Source of the DNA: Clostridium ljungdahlii | Lineage (GTDB): Bacteria > Bacillota > Clostridia > Clostridiales > Clostridiaceae | Assembly (NCBI RefSeq): GCF_001636845.1 | Contig: NZ_LITT01000065.1 | Span: 1 to 64,000 of the forward strand | Direction of reading: 5' to 3' | DNA length: 64,000 bases | Part shown: positions 1-6,648 of the stretch, one piece after another | Layout: each line of letters begins with the position of its first letter | Position numbering within the stretch: the first letter of the stretch is position 1 | Translations under genes and position numbers: made by a program | The notes under the pieces: model-generated | The model's database searches: none | What the model was told of the DNA's origin: nothing | The model's input: the letters and a program-made list of their open reading frames with translations, nothing else

Positions 1-174
1 GGAACTGGTGCTGGTCAGCATTTAGTTGTTGCAGATATAATCAGTGCCGGTATTGGAGATAGAGTTATTGTTTCAACCGGGTCATCAGCTCGAAAAATGT
101 TAGATGAATGTGAGGATATCCCGGTTGATGCAGTTGTTGTTGGAATTATTGATGAAGACTGTAATGTAGAATAA
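1..174 (+). CDS. eutN: BMC vertex protein, EutN/CcmL/PduN family (3' part only)
   Basis: The window opens inside this gene; the last 57 codons and the stop are present. The fragment reads GTGAGQHLVVADIISAGIGD and continues with VIVSTGSSAR, the usual end of the small EutN/CcmL/PduN proteins (about 85-100 residues). In known family members these form pentamers that cap the corners of the polyhedral BMC shell. The gene is followed after 17 bases by a PduS-type gene with its own SD, so it belongs to the same operon. The start and N-terminal half lie outside the window. Family assignment is confident; its substrate-specific subtype cannot be told from the fragment. Confidence 0.88.
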   Translation, partial: GTGAGQHLVVADIISAGIGDRVIVSTGSSARKMLDECEDIPVDAVVVGIIDEDCNVE

Positions 175-191
175 ACTCAGGAGGTACGGTA

Positions 192-1520
192 ATGAGTATT
201 CTTGATATGGTGCGAGAAGCTGGTGTTATTGGTGCCGGTGGGGCAGGATTTCCTACCCACGCAAAGCTAGCATCAAAGGCAGAATATATACTTCTTAATG
301 GAGCTGAATGTGAGCCACTGCTTCGTGTGGATCAGCAGCTGATGAGGATGTTTCCAGATGAGATAATTAAAGGATTTGAAGCAGCAGGAAAGTTAGTAGG
401 TGCAAATAAAGCACTTATGGGTATTAAAGGAAAGCATAAGGAAGTTATTTCTATACTTCGTAATAGAATCGAAGAACTTCAAGTAGGAGATTTTATTGAA
501 GTAAAAGAAATTCCTGATATTTACCCTGCAGGTGATGAACAAGTTCTAGTTCATGAATTGACTGGAAGAGTTGTTCCTGAAATGGGTATTCCAATTAGTG
601 TTGGTTGTGTAGTAGTTAATGCAGAAACAGCATTGAATATTTATCACGCTTCTATGGGAGTGCCGGTTACAGAAAAATATATCACAGTTGCAGGAGACAT
701 TCCTAAACGTTTGACTGTAAAGGTACCAGTGGGTACACCTGTTATAGATGTACTGAAGCTGAGTGGCATAGAAGATTTTGATGATTATACAGTTATTGAT
801 GGCGGCCCTATGATGGGACCTGTAAAGAGTAATGTAGATGGATATGTTACGAAGAAAAATAAGGGATTCGTAATTTTGAAAAAAGATCATCCTCTGATTC
901 GTAAAAAATCTGTTAGCATAGAACAGGCGAAAAGAGTAAATAGGTCTTCCTGTGAGCAGTGCCGCATGTGTACAGATATGTGCCCTCGTTATCTTCTTGG
1001 ACATAGTACACAACCCCACAAGATGATGAGAGCTTTAAATTATGCATTGAAGAATGTTGAAGAGCAGAAGATTGCACAGCTTTGCTGTCAGTGTAATTTA
1101 TGTGAATTGTTCTCATGTCCAGCAGGACTTTATCCGAAATCTGCAAATCTCTATTTTAAAGGAAAATTAGCAGAACAGAACATAAAATATAAACCAATGA
1201 AGTCGGAATTTACTACCCGCAAAAGCCGTGAATATAGGTTAGTTCCAAGTAAGCGTCTTATTGCCAGATTAGGTTTGCATGACTTTGATAAGCCGGCTCC
1301 TATGACGGAAGTTGAAATAGTACCTGAAGAGGTCCATATTGCAACAAGACAGCATGTAGGAGCACCTGCAGTAGCAATTGTTAATGTTGGTGATCATGTA
1401 GAACTTGGACAACAAATTGGAAAAATTCCTGAAGGTAGTTTAAGTGCTGCTATTCATGCAAGTATTTCGGGAACAGTTGTGGAATGTGGAAATGATTTTA
1501 TTGTGATAAGGAGGGGATAA
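192..1520 (+). CDS. pduS: PduS-type Fe-S/flavin electron-transfer protein (RnfC-like) of the microcompartment
   Basis: 442 residues. The N-terminal half has the RnfC/Nqo1-like FMN and NADH-binding fold, starting with a glycine-rich GAGGAGFPTHAK segment, followed by an SLBB-like part. Two ferredoxin-type 4Fe-4S motifs follow: C254-x2-C257-x2-C260-x3-C264, and a cysteine group at 298/299, 301, 304 and 309. The C-terminal ~70 residues resemble a lipoyl/RnfC barrel-sandwich (VGDHVELGQQIGKIPEG). In Salmonella, PduS reduces cobalamin and binds the shell protein PduT. No cobalamin enzyme is visible here, so a more general role passing electrons from lumen NADH to the outside is equally possible. The start follows a clear AGGAGG. 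About half of its 21 Arg codons are CGN, unlike the housekeeping genes in this window. Confidence 0.9.
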   Translation: MSILDMVREAGVIGAGGAGFPTHAKLASKAEYILLNGAECEPLLRVDQQLMRMFPDEIIKGFEAAGKLVGANKALMGIKGKHKEVISILRNRIEELQVGDFIEVKEIPDIYPAGDEQVLVHELTGRVVPEMGIPISVGCVVVNAETALNIYHASMGVPVTEKYITVAGDIPKRLTVKVPVGTPVIDVLKLSGIEDFDDYTVIDGGPMMGPVKSNVDGYVTKKNKGFVILKKDHPLIRKKSVSIEQAKRVNRSSCEQCRMCTDMCPRYLLGHSTQPHKMMRALNYALKNVEEQKIAQLCCQCNLCELFSCPAGLYPKSANLYFKGKLAEQNIKYKPMKSEFTTRKSREYRLVPSKRLIARLGLHDFDKPAPMTEVEIVPEEVHIATRQHVGAPAVAIVNVGDHVELGQQIGKIPEGSLSAAIHASISGTVVECGNDFIVIRRG

Positions 1521-1521
1521 T

Positions 1522-2070
1522 ATGTCACAAGCAATAGGAATGGTTGAGTTTACAAGCATTGCTCGTGGTATATATGCAGCAGACCAGATGGTAAAGACTT
1601 CTGAAGTGGAAATAGTCACAGCAGGTTCTTCTTGCCCTGGCAAGTATATCGCTATTGTTCAAGGTGATGTTGCAGCAGTTCAGGATTCAGTAAGTGTTGG
1701 TGTAAGATTTGCAGAAGAATTTTTAGTTGATTCTATTGTTATACCAAATGTCAACCCGGCAGTATTCCCTGCAATCACAGGTGCAACGATGCCAGATGAA
1801 GTTCAGGCTTTAGGAATTATGGAGTCTTTCTCCCTGTCAACAATGGTTATTGCTGCTGATGCAATTTTGAAATCTGCTGAATTGCAGCCGATTGAACTTC
1901 GTTTGGGAAATGGATTGGGAGGTAAGTCATTCTTTACTTTTACCGGAGATGTAGCTGCTGTTGAAACTGGTGTTGAAACAGGAAAAGCTATTGCAGAAGA
2001 AAAAGGGTTATTAGTAAATGCAGAGGTTATACCTTCACCGTCTGAAAGATTATTGGAATCATTGTTCTAA
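1522..2070 (+). CDS. pduT: Trimeric tandem-domain BMC shell protein, PduT type (Fe-S binding)
   Basis: 182 residues made of two BMC domains in tandem (about 1-90 and 93-182; the second restarts at VQALGIMESFSLSTMVIAAD). The first domain carries Cys38 in the segment AGSSCPGKYIA. In characterised PduT this is the residue at which the three subunits hold a [4Fe-4S] cluster in the central pore. The gene starts one base after pduS, so the two are almost certainly co-translated, in keeping with the known PduS-PduT partnership. Likely role: a shell facet tile that conducts electrons between PduS and the other side of the shell. Cluster binding is inferred from the conserved cysteine. Confidence 0.9.
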   Translation: MSQAIGMVEFTSIARGIYAADQMVKTSEVEIVTAGSSCPGKYIAIVQGDVAAVQDSVSVGVRFAEEFLVDSIVIPNVNPAVFPAITGATMPDEVQALGIMESFSLSTMVIAADAILKSAELQPIELRLGNGLGGKSFFTFTGDVAAVETGVETGKAIAEEKGLLVNAEVIPSPSERLLESLF

Positions 2071-2106
2071 TATATAGAACTTTTATAAATGAAAGGATGT
2101 GAAGGA

Positions 2107-2796
2107 ATGAAAAAATTAATTTGTGTAAAAGATGTTGAAACTGCAGAAAAGCAGGGTCAAAAAGTAGTGTATATTAATTGTGATACAATTGTTACTCCAT
2201 CAGCTAAAGATTTGGCTAGAAATAGTGGCATAGAATTTTCTACCGAAACTCCAGTTCCTGAAACAAAGAAGTCTTGTGAAGTAGAAGCTCCTTGTGAAGT
2301 AAAAGGTTCTTGTGAAACAAAAGCTTCTGAACTTGAAAAAGTTTTTGAAAATGGGATTGATAGTGAAGTAATTTATAAAGTATTTAAGGTAATGATGGAT
2401 AAAGGACTTTTGAATGGAGTGATTGATTTGATTACTAATAAGAAGCCTTATCTTGCTGAGACTGACTCTATCGGTTTAAAAATTGTTCGTGGCAGTTCAG
2501 TAAAGTATGAAGCACTTGATACTGGAAATCCTGATGATAAAGTATTTTATCAGGAAATAATCAATGCAGATGATGGTTCCTCAATGAATGCGGGATTTAT
2601 TACAATTGAAGATTGCAAATTTGACTGGGAAACGGAATGTCAAGAACTTTACTATGTTGTAGAGGGTACATTGACAGTAACAGTGGATGATAAAGTTTAT
2701 ACTGCACATCCTGGTGATTCAGTATTCTTCCCTAAGGGAGCTAAGATAGCATTTGGTTCACCTGACAAGATGAAAGCATTCTATGCTACATATTAG
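2107..2796 (+). CDS. eutQ: EutQ-like cupin protein of the microcompartment operon
   Basis: 229 residues from ATG 2107, which has the SD-like AAAGGA about 10 bases upstream; an in-frame ATG at 2089 lacks one. The N-terminus (MKKLICVKDVETAEKQG) matches the EutQ family start. The last ~100 residues are a cupin barrel, including YYVVEGTLTVTVDDKVYTAH and PGDSVFFPKGAKI. EutQ of Salmonella has been reported to have acetate kinase activity in ethanolamine catabolism. Here such activity would pair with PduL to turn acyl-phosphate into acid and ATP, but this is inference. Odd feature: residues about 56-73 are three 6-residue repeats of the form xCE(V/T)xx, each with one cysteine, from an 18-bp tandem repeat (2272-2325). 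I do not know this insert from other EutQ proteins. Confidence 0.82.
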   Translation: MKKLICVKDVETAEKQGQKVVYINCDTIVTPSAKDLARNSGIEFSTETPVPETKKSCEVEAPCEVKGSCETKASELEKVFENGIDSEVIYKVFKVMMDKGLLNGVIDLITNKKPYLAETDSIGLKIVRGSSVKYEALDTGNPDDKVFYQEIINADDGSSMNAGFITIEDCKFDWETECQELYYVVEGTLTVTVDDKVYTAHPGDSVFFPKGAKIAFGSPDKMKAFYATY

Positions 2797-2835
2797 AATT
2801 TAGAATGCTTGACCAAAGTTTAGGAGGGTTAAACA

Positions 2836-3582
2836 ATGCAGGCACTTGGGTTAATCGAAACAATAGGACTTATTGCAGCTATTGAGAGCGCAGATGCTAT
2901 GCTCAAGGCAGCAGATGTGAATCTCTTAGAAAAGACATATGTAGGAGGAGGACTTGTTTCGATTGCTGTAACTGGTGATGTGGCTGCGGTGAAAGCAGCT
3001 GTAGACGCTGGTGGAGCGGCAGTTAGAAACATAAATGACACATTGCTTGTTTCACAACATGTGATTCCCCGTCCACATGAGGAATTAGATAATATAATTG
3101 TATCAGCAGTACCACTGAAAGATAGAAATATTCCAACTGTCGCTCCAGCGAAAAACCAACCAGAAGATGAAACAACAGTTGAAGTAATTGAAGAAGATAC
3201 TGTAGAGGTTCCTGTTAAAATAGAAGATTCAATAGTAGAGGACTCAATAGAAGAGAATTCAACAGTGGAAAATCCAACAGTGGAAGACTCTAAAGAAGAG
3301 AATTCAACAGTAGAAAATTCAGAGAATGAGGAGCTTTTGCCAGAAAAAATAACTGATCCTTTGAAAATGGATTTGACTAAACTAAATAGGAGAGCTGTAG
3401 ATAAGATGGTGCTTGACTATGGTTTAGAAAAAGCTATTGAGATTTTAAGTAAGTTTAAGGTAATAGAGCTTCGAAATCTCGCTCGTAAATATAAGAACTT
3501 TGGTATCAAAGGAAGGTCCATTTCTAAAGCAGACAAGAAGCTGCTGCTTATAGAGTTCAAAAAATATTATGGGCATAATTAG
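2836..3582 (+). CDS. BMC-H shell protein with acidic linker and SAP/Rho-N-like C-terminal domain
   Basis: 248 residues. Residues 1-88 are a complete BMC-H domain (LGLIETIGLIAAIESADAML, pore-region motif VGGGL, closing IPRPH). Residues ~95-170 are a very acidic, repetitive linker rich in Glu, Ser, Thr, Val and Asn; a 23-base unit recurs 45 bases apart at 3250 and 3295. Residues ~175-248 are basic and helical: LRNLARKYKNFGIKGRS followed by SKADKKLLLIEFKKYY resembles the helix-extended-helix pattern of SAP or Rho-N domains, which bind nucleic acids or proteins. EutK and PduK are known examples of BMC-H proteins with extra C-terminal domains. Start ATG 2836 follows GGAGGG. The shell role is confident; the tail's function is unknown. 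Confidence 0.85.
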   Translation: MQALGLIETIGLIAAIESADAMLKAADVNLLEKTYVGGGLVSIAVTGDVAAVKAAVDAGGAAVRNINDTLLVSQHVIPRPHEELDNIIVSAVPLKDRNIPTVAPAKNQPEDETTVEVIEEDTVEVPVKIEDSIVEDSIEENSTVENPTVEDSKEENSTVENSENEELLPEKITDPLKMDLTKLNRRAVDKMVLDYGLEKAIEILSKFKVIELRNLARKYKNFGIKGRSISKADKKLLLIEFKKYYGHN

Positions 3583-3633
3583 CCAGCTATAAAAATTGAA
3601 ATATATAAATAATAAACAATGGAGGGAACACAA

Positions 3634-5187
3634 TTGGAAAATTTTGATAAAGACTTACGTTCTATACAAGAAGCAAGAGATCTTGCACGTTTAGGAAAAA
3701 TTGCAGCATGTGAAATTGCTGATTATACTGAAGAACAAATTGATAAAATCCTATGTAATATGGTTAGAGTAGCAGAAGAAAATGCAGTTTGCCTTGGTAA
3801 AATGGCTGCAGAAGAAACTGGTTTTGGAAGAGCTGAAGATAAGGCTTATAAGAACCATATGGCTGCTACTACAGTATATAATTACATCAAGGATATGAAA
3901 ACTATCGGCGTTATAAAAGAAGATAAAAGTCAAGGTGTAATTGAATTTGCAGAACCAGTTGGTTTATTAATGGGTATTGTACCATCTACAAATCCAACAT
4001 CTACTGTTATTTATAAATCAATCATTGCAATTAAATCAAGAAATGCAATAGTATTCTCACCACACCCAGCTGCATTAAAATGTTCAACAAAAGCAATAGA
4101 GCTTATGCGTGATGCAGCAGTAGCAGCAGGAGCTCCTGCAAATGTAATTGGCGGTATTGTTACACCATCTATACAAGCTACAAATGAACTTATGAAAGCT
4201 AAAGAAGTTGCTATGATAATTGCAACTGGAGGCCCTGGAATGGTAAAGGCTGCATATAGTTCAGGAACACCTGCAATAGGCGTTGGTGCTGGTAACTCTC
4301 CATCTTATATTGAAAGAACTGCTGATGTTCATCAATCAGTTAAAGATATAATTGCTAGTAAGAGCTTTGACTATGGTACTATTTGTGCATCCGAGCAATC
4401 TGTAATTGCAGAAGAATGCAACCATGATGAAATAGTAGCTGAATTTAAGAAACAAGGCGGATATTTCATGACAGCTGAAGAAACTGCGAAAGTTTGCAGC
4501 GTACTTTTTAAACCTGGTACACACAGCATGAGTGCTAAATTTGTAGGAAGAGCTCCTCAGGTTATAGCAGCAGCTGCAGGTTTCACAGTTCCAGAAGGAA
4601 CAAAAGTTTTAATAGGAGAACAAGGCGGAGTTGGTAATGGTTACCCTCTATCTTACGAGAAACTTACAACAGTACTTGCTTTCTATACAGTTAAAGATTG
4701 GCATGAAGCATGTGATCTTAGCATAAGATTACTTCAAAATGGTCTTGGACATACTATGAATATTCATACAAATGACAGAGACTTAGTAATGAAGTTTGCT
4801 AAAAAACCAGCATCACGTATCTTAGTTAATACTGGCGGAAGCCAGGGAGGTACTGGTGCAAGCACAGGATTAGCACCTGCATTTACATTAGGTTGTGGTA
4901 CATGGGGAGGAAGCTCTGTTTCCGAAAATGTTACTCCATTACATTTAATCAATATAAAGAGTGTTGCATATGGCCTTAAAGATTGCACTACATTAGCTGC
5001 AGAGGATACAACTTTCAATCATCCTGAACTTTGCGGAAGCAAAAATGACTTAGGATGCTGTGCTACAAGCCCTGCAGAATTTGCAGCAAATAGCAATTGT
5101 GCTAGCACTTCTGCAGATACTACCGATAATGATAAACTTGCTAGACTTGTAAGTGAATTAGTAGCTGCAATGAAGGGAGCTAACTAA
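3634..5187 (+). CDS. CoA-acylating aldehyde dehydrogenase (EutE/PduP family) with C-terminal encapsulation peptide
   Basis: 517 residues from TTG 3634, chosen because GGAGGG lies 7 bases upstream; the in-frame ATG at 3619 sits before that SD and has none of its own. It converts aldehyde + CoA + NAD+ to acyl-CoA + NADH. The catalytic cysteine is Cys251 in DYGTICASEQ, and glycine-rich nucleotide-binding segments (ATGGPGMVKAAY, GVGAGNSP) are present. After the catalytic domain comes a Ser/Thr/Asn/Asp-rich linker and then a short amphipathic helix LARLVSELVAAMKG. That is the look of a BMC encapsulation peptide, here at the C-terminus. The gene lies directly before pduL, the next enzyme in the pathway. 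Acetaldehyde versus propionaldehyde preference cannot be read from sequence. Confidence 0.93.
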   Translation: MENFDKDLRSIQEARDLARLGKIAACEIADYTEEQIDKILCNMVRVAEENAVCLGKMAAEETGFGRAEDKAYKNHMAATTVYNYIKDMKTIGVIKEDKSQGVIEFAEPVGLLMGIVPSTNPTSTVIYKSIIAIKSRNAIVFSPHPAALKCSTKAIELMRDAAVAAGAPANVIGGIVTPSIQATNELMKAKEVAMIIATGGPGMVKAAYSSGTPAIGVGAGNSPSYIERTADVHQSVKDIIASKSFDYGTICASEQSVIAEECNHDEIVAEFKKQGGYFMTAEETAKVCSVLFKPGTHSMSAKFVGRAPQVIAAAAGFTVPEGTKVLIGEQGGVGNGYPLSYEKLTTVLAFYTVKDWHEACDLSIRLLQNGLGHTMNIHTNDRDLVMKFAKKPASRILVNTGGSQGGTGASTGLAPAFTLGCGTWGGSSVSENVTPLHLINIKSVAYGLKDCTTLAAEDTTFNHPELCGSKNDLGCCATSPAEFAANSNCASTSADTTDNDKLARLVSELVAAMKGAN

Positions 5188-5188
5188 A

Positions 5189-5839
5189 ATGGACAAGTAC
5201 GAAGCTGTTATAAAGCTTTTATTGGAAGCTGTTCAAGGTAATCAGTCTTCTACAGGGACAAAACAAGATACAAATGAAATCCCGGTTGGAGTTTCAAACC
5301 GTCACATTCATCTTTCACAAGCAGATTTTAATATCTTGTTTGGAGAAGGATACCAGGTAACAAAAATAAAGGATTTAGCACAGCCAGGACAGTATGCTTG
5401 TAAAGAAACAGTAACAGTATGTGGACCAAAGGGAGCTATTGAAAAAATTAGAATCCTTGGACCATTACGTAGTAAGACACAGGTAGAAATTCTAAGAGGA
5501 GATTCTTTCAAATTGGGAGCAGCTCCAGAAGTAAGGATGTCCGGAGATTTACACGGAACACCTGGAATTACCATAATAGGACCAAAGGGATCTGTTCAAA
5601 TAAGGGAAGGTGTGATTGTTGCACAAAGACACATTCACATGACTCCTGCAGATGCACAACATTTTAATGTGCATGATGGACAGACAGTAAGTATTAAAGT
5701 TGATGGATTACGTGGTGGAATTTATAATAATGTTGCAATTAGAGCAAATGATACCTCAGCTTTAGAATGCCATATTGACACAGAAGAAGCAAATGCTATG
5801 TGTGTTGGCAACTCATCAAAAATTACAATAGTAAAATAG
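5189..5839 (+). CDS. pduL: Phosphate acyltransferase PduL with N-terminal encapsulation peptide
   Basis: 216 residues, the usual length of BMC-type PduL, which moves the acyl group from CoA to phosphate and so recycles CoA inside the shell. The two conserved zinc-binding histidine motifs are present: VSNRHIHLS near residue 35 and AQRHIHMTPAD near 150. Residues 1-17 (DKYEAVIKLLLEAVQG) form an amphipathic helix followed by a polar linker (NQSSTGTKQDTN), the form of an encapsulation peptide. The gene starts one base after the aldehyde dehydrogenase stop, so translation is probably coupled. No acetate or propionate kinase gene is seen in the window apart from the EutQ-like protein. Confidence 0.93.
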   Translation: MDKYEAVIKLLLEAVQGNQSSTGTKQDTNEIPVGVSNRHIHLSQADFNILFGEGYQVTKIKDLAQPGQYACKETVTVCGPKGAIEKIRILGPLRSKTQVEILRGDSFKLGAAPEVRMSGDLHGTPGITIIGPKGSVQIREGVIVAQRHIHMTPADAQHFNVHDGQTVSIKVDGLRGGIYNNVAIRANDTSALECHIDTEEANAMCVGNSSKITIVK

Positions 5840-5887
5840 TAAAATTATAAATCATAAAATAACAGTATTTGGAGAGGAGAAATAAAA

Positions 5888-6178
5888 ATGAAATCTGATG
5901 CATTAGGAATGATTGAAACAAAGGGGTTAGTAGGTTCTATAGAGGCTGCAGATGCAATGGTAAAGGCAGCTAACGTTAACTTAATAGGAAAAGAACATGT
6001 TGGCGGCGGTCTTGTAACAGTAATGGTAAGAGGAGATGTAGGAGCAGTAAAGGCAGCTACTGATGCTGGTGCTGCTGCAGCACAACGTGTTGGAGAATTA
6101 GTTTCTGTTCATGTTATTCCTCGTCCACACGTTGAAGTTGAAACTATCCTTCCTAAAACTGGTTTAAAGGAAGACTAA
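5888..6178 (+). CDS. Hexameric BMC-H shell protein, copy 1
   Basis: 96 residues, a single BMC domain of the PduA/EutM/PduJ type: [20 protein letters not shown], pore-loop region [15 protein letters not shown], and IPRPHVEVE near the end. These proteins form the hexagonal tiles that make up most shell facets, with a central pore for small metabolites. SD GGAGAGGAG precedes ATG 5888. It differs from the next gene only at residues 3 and 31 and in the last few residues. A 160-base stretch (5979-6138) is identical to the other copy. Confidence 0.93.
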   Translation: MKSDALGMIETKGLVGSIEAADAMVKAANVNLIGKEHVGGGLVTVMVRGDVGAVKAATDAGAAAAQRVGELVSVHVIPRPHVEVETILPKTGLKED

Positions 6179-6252
6179 TATTAGAAAATACAGGATATAA
6201 GATACAAAGTATAAAATAAAAAAAATAAATTATAAACTAGGAGGAAATAAAA

Positions 6253-6549
6253 ATGAAATATGATGCATTAGGAATGATTGAAACAAAAGGTTTAGTAGGT
6301 TCAATTGAAGCTGCAGATGCAATGGTTAAGGCAGCTAATGTTTACTTAATAGGAAAAGAACATGTTGGCGGCGGTCTTGTAACAGTAATGGTAAGAGGAG
6401 ATGTAGGAGCAGTAAAGGCAGCTACTGATGCTGGTGCTGCTGCAGCACAACGTGTTGGAGAATTAGTTTCTGTTCATGTTATTCCTCGTCCACACGTTGA
6501 AGTCGAAACTATACTTCCTAAAACTAATTTGAAGGAAGATGAAAAGTAG
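6253..6549 (+). CDS. Hexameric BMC-H shell protein, copy 2
   Basis: 98 residues, single BMC domain almost identical to the preceding gene: Ser3 is Tyr, Asn31 is Tyr, and the C-terminus is longer by two residues. SD AGGAGG lies just upstream of ATG 6253. It is the last gene of the BMC operon and is followed by an intrinsic terminator. Two copies of the major tile gene probably raise dosage or allow mixed hexamers. The block 6344-6503 is base-for-base identical with copy 1 while the first 91 bases differ at 9 positions, which suggests recent gene conversion. Confidence 0.93.
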   Translation: MKYDALGMIETKGLVGSIEAADAMVKAANVYLIGKEHVGGGLVTVMVRGDVGAVKAATDAGAAAAQRVGELVSVHVIPRPHVEVETILPKTNLKEDEK

Positions 6550-6602
6550 ATTACAGTTTGCCATTTATTTAGTAAGGTATAAATGAATATTAAAAAATAT
6601 AT

Positions 6603-6641
6603 AAATCCCCTTATATTGATTATTTAAGGGGATTTTGTTTT
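6603..6641 (+). terminator. Intrinsic terminator at the end of the BMC operon
   Basis: Stem AAATCCCCTTA (6603-6613) pairs with TAAGGGGATTT (6625-6635) and is followed by TGTTTTAG. It lies between the last shell gene and the convergent rarA. The A-rich left flank means it could also stop transcription coming from rarA. Confidence 0.85.
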
Positions 6642-6648
6642 AGGCAAG

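Noticed and set aside
546-1146. Overlapping minus-strand open frames opposite the PduS-type gene
   Set aside because: Composition rich in Cys, His, Tyr and Asn without any domain, no SD, and fully inside a well-supported gene on the other strand; a shadow of the coding strand.
3220-3335. Possible CRISPR-like or minisatellite array in the acidic linker of the BMC-H gene
   Set aside because: Units are degenerate, in frame, and without spacers; they are a coding repeat.
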